DNA from: Exiguobacterium indicum HHS 31
GTDB lineage: Bacteria > Bacillota > Bacilli > Exiguobacteriales > Exiguobacteriaceae
Assembly: GCF_001939065.1 (NCBI RefSeq)
Contig: NZ_MPSZ01000001.1
Span: 558,001 to 622,000 of the forward strand
Direction: 5' to 3'
Length of the DNA stretch: 64,000 nucleotides
Part shown: piece by piece, positions 41,602 to 49,888 of the stretch
How the letters are laid out: each line of letters starts with the position of its first letter
Position numbering within the stretch: position 1 is the first letter of the stretch
Notes under the pieces: model-generated
Databases searched by the model: none
What the model was told of the DNA's origin: nothing
The model's input: only the letters and a program-made list of their open reading frames with translations
Made by a program: the position numbers and the translations under genes

Positions 41602-42147
41602 ATGAAATGGCTCAATCGACCGACACGGATCAAGGAGGAAACACCATTACGTTTCATGACGGATCCGGGTACGGATTTTTGGCGCAATACCCATTATCAG
41701 TTTAACCGTCTGACAGGTCATGCGTTGTTACAGGATGCTCCGGACGGGGAATTCAAGTGCCGAATCGAAGTAAAATTAAACCCGAATGCGACATATGATC
41801 AAGCGGGGATTTTGCTTTATGTGAACGACGATCACTGGGTGAAAGTGTCAGCTGAATTCATTCCGGATGGTCCGTCACATCTCGGTGCCGTCGTGACGAG
41901 CTTCGGGTACTCGGATTGGTCGTGTCGGGACGTCGATAATACGCTGTTTGATGCACCGCTGGTCTTTGAACTCCATTACCTCAATCAAGACGTCACATTG
42001 TATCACGTGACAGGAGAGCACAAAGAGCAACTCCGGATCGCACACTTACATGCCGTGACGGATTTGAAGATTGGACCGTATGCGTGTAGCCCGGATGTAG
42101 AAGCGGCAGGGTGTGAAGTAATTGTTACAAGATTTAAAATAAAATAA
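41602..42147 (+). CDS. DUF1349 domain protein
   Basis: A 181-residue soluble protein behind AAGGAGGGTGTTTATGA. It matches DUF1349, a concanavalin-like beta-sandwich found in Bacillales. MKWLNRPTRIKEETPLRFMTDPGTDFWRNTHYQFNRLTGHALLQDAPDGEFKCRIEVKL is the N-terminal sheet. YDQAGILLYVNDDHWVKVSAEF and LGAVVTSFGYSDWS form the core. VTDLKIGPYACSPDVEAAGCEVIVTRFKI is the C-terminal strand set. Carbohydrate binding is likely for the fold, but not proven. A 3' fragment of a second copy lies at 43141. Confidence 0.85.
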   Translation: MKWLNRPTRIKEETPLRFMTDPGTDFWRNTHYQFNRLTGHALLQDAPDGEFKCRIEVKLNPNATYDQAGILLYVNDDHWVKVSAEFIPDGPSHLGAVVTSFGYSDWSCRDVDNTLFDAPLVFELHYLNQDVTLYHVTGEHKEQLRIAHLHAVTDLKIGPYACSPDVEAAGCEVIVTRFKIK

Positions 42148-42165
42148 TTTTTGAGGTAGAGTGAT

Positions 42166-43053
42166 TTGTCTATTTTTTTATTCGTTGTAATTTTTGTTAT
42201 ACTCTTACATTTAACATCGTTAGTAATTATAACCATCTTTAAACTAATGTGGAGTATACTAGCGTGTCTGAAATCCAAATATTATAATAAGTTAAAAAAA
42301 GGATTAGAAAAAGGTAAAGCAAGAAAGTTTTATACGTACAGAAGAGGTGGAGTTACTAGCTTTTTTATTTTTATAGTTTTTATGTCTTTATTAATTTTTA
42401 CTGTAATAATGTTTATAAAATTTATAGAAACAGAGAAATTCTCCTTTCAAATTATAGGATTTATTACACTATTTATTGATTTCTCAATTGTTCTATTTGT
42501 CGATAATATGTTAATTCCTCAGCAAAAAATTGTAGTGGAAATGGGTAAAACAAATGCGAAATCAAAGAGGAAAATAAGTTACATAGCTAATAGAATTCAT
42601 TTTTTTATAAACAACTCGATGTCTTCGTTTTATATGGTTGTTTGTGTACTATTAATAAGTACAGTAATTCTTACTAATGTGCTAAATAAAACCAATTCGA
42701 ATTTACTCCTTAGCCTATTTATCGCTGCGTTTATCTTGTTAAGTTTATACTCTAACACCTTCATAATAGAGAGTCGCTACTTTAATAATGAAGATGAAAA
42801 TCCCTTTAAGTCTTATCAACACTACGATATTTACATTACCCATAAAAAAATAATTATCTACACCGGAGTATTTTTACTTTCATCATTTACTTGGTATCAG
42901 GAATTATTAGATTTAGAAAAAAATTTTGATATAAAAAATTATAGAGGAGATTTAGTTTTAATCACAACAATACTCTTGTTTTTACTATCGACTGATCGAA
43001 TTTTCAAGTTAATTCATGATGACTATATAAAGTTTAAAAAAGAGACTCAATAG
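42166..43053 (+). CDS. AT-rich polytopic membrane protein, unknown function
   Basis: A 295-residue protein starting at a TTG behind TTGAGGTAGAGTGA. It has seven or so hydrophobic segments (about 2-25, 58-80, 90-112, 153-172, 178-198, 228-245, 262-278) separated by Lys/Asn-rich loops. Codon use is extremely AT-biased (ATA, TTA, AAT) compared with the genes on either side, a clear mark of foreign origin. It resembles no family I know. It lies between the complete DUF1349 gene and a truncated DUF1349 copy. Confidence 0.65.
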   Translation: MSIFLFVVIFVILLHLTSLVIITIFKLMWSILACLKSKYYNKLKKGLEKGKARKFYTYRRGGVTSFFIFIVFMSLLIFTVIMFIKFIETEKFSFQIIGFITLFIDFSIVLFVDNMLIPQQKIVVEMGKTNAKSKRKISYIANRIHFFINNSMSSFYMVVCVLLISTVILTNVLNKTNSNLLLSLFIAAFILLSLYSNTFIIESRYFNNEDENPFKSYQHYDIYITHKKIIIYTGVFLLSSFTWYQELLDLEKNFDIKNYRGDLVLITTILLFLLSTDRIFKLIHDDYIKFKKETQ

Positions 43054-43140
43054 TACTTGTTGAAAATAAAAATATATTAAAGTAAATCATGTGGGAAATT
43101 ACAAATAAATGAAAGTGTAGTCTGTAGATTTTTCTCATGA

Positions 43141-43242
43141 CGTGACGGGCTTGAATTCGAAACTTATGTTTGTCCAGATTTAAAATTAGCAAAATGTGAA
43201 GTAGAAATGCTGAACTTTGCATTAGAGAGTGTTGAAGGATAA
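43141..43242 (+). pseudogene. 3' fragment of a second DUF1349 gene
   Basis: The frame reads GLEFETYVCPDLKLAKCEVEMLNFAL, which aligns with the C-terminus of the intact DUF1349 protein (DLKIGPYACSPDVEAAGCEVIVTRFKI) at L, Y, C, P-D, A, CEV and F. A TGA precedes it in frame and it has no start or ribosome binding site. It ends at a TAA (43240-43242). Confidence 0.6.
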
Positions 43243-43250
43243 ACAGATAC

Positions 43251-43291
43251 AAAAAAAGTGGATTGACGATTAGCGTCAGTCCACTTTTTTA
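43251..43291. terminator. Bidirectional terminator
   Basis: AAAAAGTGGATTGACG and CGTCAGTCCACTTTTTT lie between the DUF1349 fragment and the convergent DJ-1/PfpI gene. Confidence 0.85.
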
Positions 43292-43302
43292 TAAGAGAAG
43301 CT

Positions 43303-43938
43303 TTACAAATTAATTAATGTTGCAGCCATGAGATTAAAGAAATATTTCGCTTCATTCGTCTTATGAAGACCATACCATGCTTCTAACGTTTCAGGTGTGA
43401 ATACATCGAGTGCACGAATCGTCTCATAAGCAAACTCTAATGCTGCCATTCCTGACGCTGTGATTAACGAATCATCACGGACAACTGGAGTATGTTGATA
43501 AAAAGATTCTCCGGAATAATTCGAGCAAACGGATTGTAAGTAAGACAAATCGTTACTTGTATGGACTCGCAGATTTAAGAATCCACTCTTTGCTAACCCT
43601 TCAGTCGCACCGCAAATCGCAGCGATGAGTGTTCCATTACTCAGCGCGTTGCCTACTTTATTCAATAGAGGGTCATGAAGAGACGCTTGCCATGTCTGTC
43701 CACCGGGAAGAATTAATGCATCCTTTGAAGTCATCTCTAATTGTGAAACGGCGATATCCGGTAAAATACGTAATCCGCCCATAGTCGTGATGGGGTGTAG
43801 CGTGGGTCCTACTGTAACGACATTGAATGGAGGAGCATCTGTTTTGAAATATCTTCGTGAATGTAACTCTGGCATCACATAACCGTATTCCCAATCTGAA
43901 ATTGAATCGAATACATATAAATAGACAGTGTGAGTCAA
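43303..43938 (-). CDS. DJ-1/PfpI family (class I glutamine amidotransferase-like) protein
   Basis: A 211-residue cytosolic protein. The nucleophile elbow LIAAICGATEGLAKSGFL has Cys at about residue 109, with ALILPGGQTW before it and DDSLITASGMAALEFAYETIRAL after. The N-terminus, TVYLYVFDSISDWEYGYVMPEL, fits the YoaZ-like branch. Such proteins are chaperones, deglycases or stress proteins. It is divergent from no gene but lies downstream of the WYL regulator gene (78-base gap), on the same strand, and may be its target. Confidence 0.85.
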   Translation of the reverse strand: MTHTVYLYVFDSISDWEYGYVMPELHSRRYFKTDAPPFNVVTVGPTLHPITTMGGLRILPDIAVSQLEMTSKDALILPGGQTWQASLHDPLLNKVGNALSNGTLIAAICGATEGLAKSGFLNLRVHTSNDLSYLQSVCSNYSGESFYQHTPVVRDDSLITASGMAALEFAYETIRALDVFTPETLEAWYGLHKTNEAKYFFNLMAATLINL

Positions 43939-44016
43939 GATAACCGCTTCCTTTACTATATGAGATACATTTAGTATAGAAAAGTTATCCTGACAACTAC
44001 TGTCAGTGAAAGTAAA

Positions 44017-44961
44017 TCATTGATGCGAAGCGATCAATTCGTGTAATCGATCAATGATTTTACTTTTGATTTCAACAGGAGAAACGACTTGTATCGATGT
44101 TCCATAAGCAATAAGGAGACTCGGGACTTGTTCGTCTAAAACGCTCGTCTCAATCATAAAAACAGCACGGTTTTGATTTTGTTCGATTAAACAGTGCTTA
44201 AAGTACCAGTGTTGGCAAATTGAATCGATAGTAGAGGTGTCACCGGAGAGGATTAGTTCACCTTGAGTTTCTCTTGAATTTGGTAGTAAATCGGTCATAA
44301 AAGAAGACTGAACATCGAAATCATCTGGAATATCGAATTGATCCGTCGTCACTTTGAATATGTGAATGCGGTCGATTTTAAAATGACGAATTGCTCCTCT
44401 TAACTGACAGAAGGCAGTGACGTACCAAGCGTGTTTCCAATAAGTTAATTTAAAAGGATTGATGTCACGGGATTGAATATCTTCATTGTTCGCGCGACAG
44501 TATTGAATATGTATGGTTGTTCGACTGCGAATGGCTTGATCGATTTCTCGTAACAAGATTTCGGCTCTCGACGACATTTCGGGTTGATAGGGAATTACAT
44601 CCAAGAGCGGAGCATTTGTCGATGGTTTTAAAGCATGCTGTTTTATTTTTGAAATCGCACGTTTTAAAGCTGTATTACCATAGTAACCGGCTTCTTCTGC
44701 AAAAAGAGCAGCATGATATAAAGACTGCTGCTCTTCCGCATCGAAGAATAAAGGTGCTTCTATGAATTGAGTTAATAAGCTGTATCCGCCATGATGACCT
44801 GCTTCGGCAACGATAGGGACACCACTTGCCGAGAGAGTATCAATATAGCGATATACAGTCCGGATATTCATCTCAAGTTGTTTTGAGATATACTGGGCTG
44901 TTACTTTTTTACCAGATTGAAGCATCCAAAGAATTGCTAATAGGTGATCACTTTTCGCCAA
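44017..44961 (-). CDS. HTH-WYL domain transcriptional regulator (YobV-like)
   Basis: A 314-residue regulator. The start is a TTG at 44961 behind GGAGGACCTCTTT, giving MAKSDHLLAILWMLQSGKKVTAQYISKQLEMNIRTVYRYIDTLSASGVPIVAEAGHHGGYSL, an HTH_11/DeoR-type winged helix. The WYL domain (about 145-310) contains IHIQYCRANNEDIQSRDINPFKLTYWKHAWYVTAFCQLRGAIRHFKIDRI. Such regulators sense small ligands or nucleic-acid signals. Likely targets are itself and the DJ-1 gene downstream. Confidence 0.88.
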   Translation of the reverse strand: MAKSDHLLAILWMLQSGKKVTAQYISKQLEMNIRTVYRYIDTLSASGVPIVAEAGHHGGYSLLTQFIEAPLFFDAEEQQSLYHAALFAEEAGYYGNTALKRAISKIKQHALKPSTNAPLLDVIPYQPEMSSRAEILLREIDQAIRSRTTIHIQYCRANNEDIQSRDINPFKLTYWKHAWYVTAFCQLRGAIRHFKIDRIHIFKVTTDQFDIPDDFDVQSSFMTDLLPNSRETQGELILSGDTSTIDSICQHWYFKHCLIEQNQNRAVFMIETSVLDEQVPSLLIAYGTSIQVVSPVEIKSKIIDRLHELIASHQ

Positions 44962-44986
44962 AAGAGGTCCTCCAATCAATGAGTCA

Positions 44987-46093
44987 TTAAAACTTAGCTG
45001 CTTTTTCTGGCATTGGTCCCGTATACGACGATTGTGGTCTGAAAATCCGGTTGTCTTGCGATTGTTCGAGGATGTGTGCCGTCCAGCCAATGATACGGCT
45101 AGAGGTGAACGTCGGTGTGAACAGTTCTTTCGGAATGTCGAGTCCTTTTAGGACGGCTGCCGCGAAGAATTCAACATTCGTATACAGTTTTCTACCCGGT
45201 TTGTATTCCTCGAGTAAATCGATCGCTGTTTGCTCCATTTGTGTAATCAGGTTGAACCAATCGCTCTCTTGCGCGAGATCTTTTGAGACGACTTTTAAGG
45301 CTTCTGAACGCGGATCGCGTGTTTTGTAGACGCGGTGACCAAAGCCCATCAGTTTTTCGCCTTTTTCTAACTTGTTTCGGATCCACGGTTCGATGTTGTC
45401 GATCGTTCCGATCTCATCAATCATCTCAATGACTTCTGACGGAGCGCCACCATGAAGCGGTCCTTTCATGGAACCAATCGCGGCACAGACGCCAGAAATC
45501 ATTTCCGATTCCGTCGAGACGACGACACGGGAAGCGAATGTCGAAGCATTCATACCGTGTTCAATCGTTAGGATCAGATACGCCGTCAGCGCTTTGATCT
45601 CAACTTCACTCGGCAATTGTCCTTTAATCATATAGATGTAATTCGCGACGTGATCGAGTTCCGGATTCGGTTCGATGAAGTCAGTGCCTTGATTTTTTTG
45701 ATATTTATAGGCGATGATCGATGGTAAGAGTGCTGTTACGTGCATCGCTTGATCAATTGTCGGTGGCCAAGCGAAAGCGGGTGTACCGAGTGCTGAGATC
45801 GCTGTTCGCATCGTACTCATGACATCCATCTCGTTCGGTAATGTATCGAGAATCGTCTTAATATAAGAAGGAAGTTCACGGTAGCTCGTCATCTGCTCTT
45901 TGAACGTGACCAATTCCGCTTCAGTCGGGAATTCACCATTCCAGATGAAATACGCGACTTCTTCAAACGAATAAGATAATGCGAGTTCCTTTGCCCAGTG
46001 TCCGCGATAAATAAGGTGACCTAACGTTCCATCGACTAAACCGATTTGTGTTTCAGCGGCAATGACGCCTTCGAGTCCTTTTTTGTATTCCAT
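44987..46093 (-). CDS. citA: Citrate synthase (CitA-like)
   Basis: A 368-residue type I/II short citrate synthase condensing oxaloacetate and acetyl-CoA. The start ATG at 46093 follows AAAAGGAGTGTTGAAG. Conserved blocks include GLVDGTLGHLIYRGHWAKELA, HGMNASTFASRVVVSTES with catalytic His, GSMKGPLHGGAPSEV, MGFGHRVYKTRDPRSEAL with the second His, and NVEFFAAAVLKGL...KELFTPTFTSSRIIGW. The position normally held by the catalytic Asp before the FTP motif is Glu (KELFTPTF), as I recall for Bacillus CitA. It is nearest to Bacillus CitA rather than CitZ. A cre-like site lies upstream. Confidence 0.9.
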   Translation of the reverse strand: MEYKKGLEGVIAAETQIGLVDGTLGHLIYRGHWAKELALSYSFEEVAYFIWNGEFPTEAELVTFKEQMTSYRELPSYIKTILDTLPNEMDVMSTMRTAISALGTPAFAWPPTIDQAMHVTALLPSIIAYKYQKNQGTDFIEPNPELDHVANYIYMIKGQLPSEVEIKALTAYLILTIEHGMNASTFASRVVVSTESEMISGVCAAIGSMKGPLHGGAPSEVIEMIDEIGTIDNIEPWIRNKLEKGEKLMGFGHRVYKTRDPRSEALKVVSKDLAQESDWFNLITQMEQTAIDLLEEYKPGRKLYTNVEFFAAAVLKGLDIPKELFTPTFTSSRIIGWTAHILEQSQDNRIFRPQSSYTGPMPEKAAKF

Positions 46094-46160
46094 CTTCAAC
46101 ACTCCTTTTCTATTACCTACAGTCAGTATGACGTACGTTACCACTAAATCACCAGTAATT

Positions 46161-46174
46161 TGAATGCGTTTACA
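46161..46174 (-). promoter_or_regulatory. cre-like site upstream of citrate synthase
   Basis: On the minus strand TGTAAACGCATTCA matches the CcpA cre consensus (TGWAANCGNTNNCA) at all but one position. It lies about 70 bases upstream of the citA-like start. The rest of the 360-base gap (46094-46453) shows no gene, only a shared terminator at its far end. Confidence 0.5.
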
Positions 46175-46381
46175 AAATTATTCTGAGGAGTGGTATAAAC
46201 TAAGGTATGTGGGAGTCATCAGTTTATGCCGAATGTTCCATCTTTTTTCAATAAATCTAATATTTCTTGAGACGCTTGGATTTTCTATAGTTTCTCATAC
46301 CTTAACGTAACTATATGTGTATATACTATCTTTTATCAAAATGCATATCGCAATCCAAGGTATGTTTTAGATGTACTCATT

Positions 46382-46420
46382 AAAAAAGACTAGGACATCT
46401 ACACAGTCCCAGTCTTTTTA
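46382..46420. terminator. Terminator hairpin
   Basis: AAAAAGACTAGGAC/GTCCCAGTCTTTTT, with A and T runs on either side. It lies immediately downstream of the M50 peptidase gene (minus strand). Confidence 0.8.
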
Positions 46421-46453
46421 TATTAAATGTGAAGAGATCATCCTCCTAATTCA

Positions 46454-46918
46454 TTATGCATGATCTCTTCGTTTAAATAGATAGATCAGTTGTAATCCAT
46501 CGCTTGGAAATCCACTAATTAAACGAAGTGGTAATAGATTGAAAATGACGAATATAGCGGACATACGTACGAAAGCTTGTAGGATGTATTGTATTGTCTC
46601 ATTATGCAATAGAAAAAGGATCAGACTCCCGATCACAACACAAATGAAGTTAAACAATACACCACCTAGATAATAAAAAGATTTTTGCGTGCGATTTAAC
46701 GTACTGATAGGACCGCCCGGAGTATATAACCCTTCCCAAATGTACTTTCTAGAAATAAAGAAATGTCCCAGTTGAAAAAATGGTTTTCCTTTTCCTAATG
46801 CAATGGATTTAATCGGAATACCATAACATCGTGCAGCGAACGCATGACCATACTCATGAATAATCAAACAAGGGAAATAGAAAAGAAACATGATGAAGTT
46901 ATAGAGTAAAACATCCAT
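46454..46918 (-). CDS. Small M50 family (site-2-protease-like) membrane metallopeptidase
   Basis: 154 residues, with a weak ribosome binding site (GAAAGGGTGTCTGAAT). The zinc motif IIHEYGHAFAARCYG (HExxH, about 20-24) is in the first helix region. PGGPISTLNRTQKSFYYLGGVLFNFICVVIGSL and the third ligand region FNLLPLRLISGFPSDGLQL (NxxP...DG) follow. The short length and lack of PDZ or CBS domains fit a minimal S2P peptidase. These are common in bacteriocin or spore-signalling loci, but no substrate gene is adjacent. Base composition is AT-rich. Confidence 0.8.
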   Translation of the reverse strand: MDVLLYNFIMFLFYFPCLIIHEYGHAFAARCYGIPIKSIALGKGKPFFQLGHFFISRKYIWEGLYTPGGPISTLNRTQKSFYYLGGVLFNFICVVIGSLILFLLHNETIQYILQAFVRMSAIFVIFNLLPLRLISGFPSDGLQLIYLFKRRDHA

Positions 46919-47061
46919 ATTCAGACACCCTTTCTAAAACTCATGTTACAAAATATGGATGATGGTTTCAAGAGGAGAGTATATACGAAAATGAGCAAAC
47001 GACACCACTGTGTGATGTTTGCTCATTGATTTAAAAAGATATTAGGTACTCGCTATCAGCA

Positions 47062-47814
47062 TCAATAGACGGCAATCGGACCGTATGGACCTTCGATGAT
47101 CTCAAGTCGTGTCTCGAAAATCTCGGATAATAGCGCTTCATCCATGACTTCGGCGACCGTTCCGAAAGCGGCAATTTGTCCGTCCTTCATCGCACAAATG
47201 TGATCGGCATATTTCGCTGCAAAATTGATATCGTGTAAGACGGTGATGATCGTCCGTCCGAACGTATCAGCGACGTGTCGCAGGTACTCCATCATCTGGA
47301 CCGAGCGGGCGATATCGAGGTTATTGAGGGGTTCGTCGAGTAGAATGTATTCTGTTTCCTGACAGAGTACCATCGCGACATATGCCCGTTGCCGCTGTCC
47401 GCCCGATAATTCATCGAGGTAACGGTTCTCAAGCGACGTCAACTCGAGAAAATCGATGTATTTCGAGATGATCGTCTCATCGTCAGCCGTCAAGCGACCT
47501 TTTGAGTAGGGGAAACGTCCGAAGCCGACGAGCTGGCGGACTGTCAGCCGGGTTACGAAATGATTTTCCTGTCGCAGGATGGTGATGATCTTCGCTAAGT
47601 CTTTCGATTTGCTACTTGTCACATCCATACCAGCGACTTCGATCTGTCCGGCATCGAGATCAAGCAAACGACCGATCATCATCAACGTCGTCGACTTACC
47701 GGCACCGTTTGGACCAATCAATGCCGTGAATCCGCCTTTAGGAATCGATAAATCAATTGGACCGATTCGGACATCATCCGTATACGATTTTTTAACTTGT
47801 TCAAGTGATATCAT
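47062..47814 (-). CDS. yclP: Siderophore ABC transporter ATP-binding protein (YclP-like)
   Basis: A 250-residue FecE/BtuD-type ATPase. Walker A is LIGPNGAGKSTTL, the signature is ELSGGQRQRAYVAMVL, Walker B is YILLDEPLNNLD, and the switch is VLHDINFAAKYAD. It overlaps the permease gene by 4 bases. It is the last gene of a Fur-box-preceded operon with two permeases and a binding protein. The length and permease similarity fit the petrobactin importer YclNOPQ of Bacillus. Confidence 0.88.
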   Translation of the reverse strand: MISLEQVKKSYTDDVRIGPIDLSIPKGGFTALIGPNGAGKSTTLMMIGRLLDLDAGQIEVAGMDVTSSKSKDLAKIITILRQENHFVTRLTVRQLVGFGRFPYSKGRLTADDETIISKYIDFLELTSLENRYLDELSGGQRQRAYVAMVLCQETEYILLDEPLNNLDIARSVQMMEYLRHVADTFGRTIITVLHDINFAAKYADHICAMKDGQIAAFGTVAEVMDEALLSEIFETRLEIIEGPYGPIAVY

Positions 47815-48875
47815 AGTGACCTCTTTCTAAGCAACACGATAAGGAATATCAGTCCGCCGAACAGTTCAATGATGACGGAGACGACGCTTGGCGTGTTGAA
47901 AATGTGATACATGAAGAAATAGGCAGTCGTTAAAACGAAGAAACCGATTGCGAATGCCATCGGGAAGACGTATTTATGATCGTACGTAGCAGCGACCTGA
48001 TAACTGAGTGTCGCCACTAAAAAGCCGAAGAACGTCAACGGTCCAATCAATGCCGTTGACATCGACATAAGGAGTGAAATCAGAATCAAGAAGTAGATGA
48101 CACTACCACGATGATTGACGCCGAACGATGTCGCGACCTCTTTACCGAGTGCGACGACGTTGAGTCGTCTTGACGAGAAGAAGAGCAATAGACCGACGAT
48201 GAGGACGACCGGAATGACAATCGGGAAGTAAGACGCGTCGGCATTCGTGACCGAACCAAATAATCGTGCTTGTAAGATATCGAATTCGGATGGTGCAAGC
48301 ATTTTTCGCATGAATGACGACAGCGAGTTCAGACCCGTGCCGAGAATGATTCCGACGAGTAACATCAGCTGCAGGTTCGCGTATTTTCCGGATAACAACC
48401 ATCCGTATAATAAGAGACTCATCGCGAGCATGATCGCGACCTGTGTCAAAAAGGCGCTCGTGCCGGTAAAGCCGACGAGTGCTCCCGCACCGAAGAAGAA
48501 GATCATCGATGTCTGGATCGTCGAGTAGAGAGCATCAAAACCAAGCAGGGATGGTGTGATGATCCGGTTGCTCGTGACCGAATGAAAGGAGACGGTCGCG
48601 AGACTTTGACAAATTGCTGCGATCGCCATCGTGATGACGGCGGTAATTCGGCGTTCGACGACCGGCCAAAAGGATGGAGAATCAAACGGGACCGGATTAT
48701 TGTAGAGCAAGAGACCGATCGTACTGAGCACTCCGCCGCTGAGGAACAGAATGAGGAGAATCCAGTAGCGGCGCTCGAGTCGTTTCGACTGAAACGCAGA
48801 CGCCCGGCGATTGGTTTCACGTGTAACGCTCGGTTGAATTCGTGTATGTTCCTGTTGTTTAATCGCAGTACTCAT
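47811..48875 (-). CDS. yclO: Siderophore ABC transporter permease (YclO-like)
   Basis: A 354-residue FecCD-type permease with about nine or ten helices. A longer than usual cytoplasmic N-terminus (about 35 residues, QQEHTRIQPSVTRETNRRAS) precedes helix one. VTSNRIITPSLLGFDALYSTIQT and SFGVNHRGSVIYFLILISLLMSMSTALIGPLTFFGFLVATL are the family segments that contact the ATPase. It overlaps both neighbours by 4 bases (ATGA), so the operon is tightly coupled. Confidence 0.88.
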   Translation of the reverse strand: MSTAIKQQEHTRIQPSVTRETNRRASAFQSKRLERRYWILLILFLSGGVLSTIGLLLYNNPVPFDSPSFWPVVERRITAVITMAIAAICQSLATVSFHSVTSNRIITPSLLGFDALYSTIQTSMIFFFGAGALVGFTGTSAFLTQVAIMLAMSLLLYGWLLSGKYANLQLMLLVGIILGTGLNSLSSFMRKMLAPSEFDILQARLFGSVTNADASYFPIVIPVVLIVGLLLFFSSRRLNVVALGKEVATSFGVNHRGSVIYFLILISLLMSMSTALIGPLTFFGFLVATLSYQVAATYDHKYVFPMAFAIGFFVLTTAYFFMYHIFNTPSVVSVIIELFGGLIFLIVLLRKRSL

Positions 48876-49888
48876 CTGACACCTCCAGTCTTCCGTCGAC
48901 GTAACAGAATGATGATGAAGACGGCTGCCCCGACCGTTCCGAGAATCAAGGAGACCGGCAGTTCAAACGGACGGATGATTGTGCGTGAAATCAGATCACT
49001 GATTAGAATCGTTGCCATCCCGATCAGACAGACCCACGGTAAATTACTACGGAGATCGTCACCGCGAAACATCGAAACGATGTTCGGAACGATCAGACCG
49101 AGGAAGGGCAGATTGCCGATGACGGTCGCGACGACACCGACTGATAGGGCGATCAGCCCAGTCGCAATCAGCATCAGTCGATTGTAGTTGACGCCAAGGC
49201 TCGTCGCGATGTCTTCGCCGAGTCCAACGAGCGTCAAGCGACTCGCGAGAAAGAAGATACAGACCGTGACACCGATGATGATCCAGAGGTATTCGTAGCG
49301 ACCGATTTGAACGGACGCGAACGAACCGACGAACCAGCCTTCGATTGCTTGGCTGGCACGGAAAAATAGTCCGAGAAACGTCGATATCGCGGAGATGACG
49401 GCTCCGAGCATCAGACCGATGATTGGGACGATCAACGATGAACGCAGTCGGACCGAACGGAGAAACCAGAAGAAGACCATCGTCCCGATGAACGCAAACA
49501 CGATGGCTCCGGTCATCCGCATCAACAAGGACGGTGCCGGAATGAGTAAGTAAACGGCTAACAGTCCGAGTCCCGCCCATTCGATCGTTCCCGTCGTCGT
49601 CGGTTCAACGAGCCGATTTTGCGTGATCAGTTGCATGACGAGTCCAGCCATTGCCATCGCAGCACCCGTCAGCATCAAGGCGAGTGTCCGCGGAACACGT
49701 GTGATCCAGAACATATCGAAATCGTTCGCTGCACTCCGTAGTTCGTAGACGCCCGTGAAGAGGGAAGCCGCTGCGAGCGCTAAGACGAGACATAAGGTCA
49801 AGACGAACGGCTTCGTCCAAACGACAGAAAAGGAAGGTCGAGCGGGTGGCTCAACTCTTCCATTCATTTGTTGCTGTGCGTGTGCCAT
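48872..49888 (-). CDS. yclN: Siderophore ABC transporter permease (YclN-like)
   Basis: A 338-residue FecCD-type permease, second partner in the heterodimer. RVPRTLALMLTGAAMAMAGLVMQLITQNRLVEPTTTGTIEWAGLG and SLGVNYNRLMLIATGLIALSVGVVATVIGNLPFLGLIVPNIV are diagnostic. Its start overlaps the stop of the binding-protein gene by 1 base. Confidence 0.88.
   Translation of the reverse strand: MAHAQQQMNGRVEPPARPSFSVVWTKPFVLTLCLVLALAAASLFTGVYELRSAANDFDMFWITRVPRTLALMLTGAAMAMAGLVMQLITQNRLVEPTTTGTIEWAGLGLLAVYLLIPAPSLLMRMTGAIVFAFIGTMVFFWFLRSVRLRSSLIVPIIGLMLGAVISAISTFLGLFFRASQAIEGWFVGSFASVQIGRYEYLWIIIGVTVCIFFLASRLTLVGLGEDIATSLGVNYNRLMLIATGLIALSVGVVATVIGNLPFLGLIVPNIVSMFRGDDLRSNLPWVCLIGMATILISDLISRTIIRPFELPVSLILGTVGAAVFIIILLRRRKTGGVR

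Noticed and set aside
46201-46360. Possible small gene in the gap upstream of the citrate synthase
   Set aside because: No frame with a ribosome binding site and reasonable length; only AT-rich sequence.
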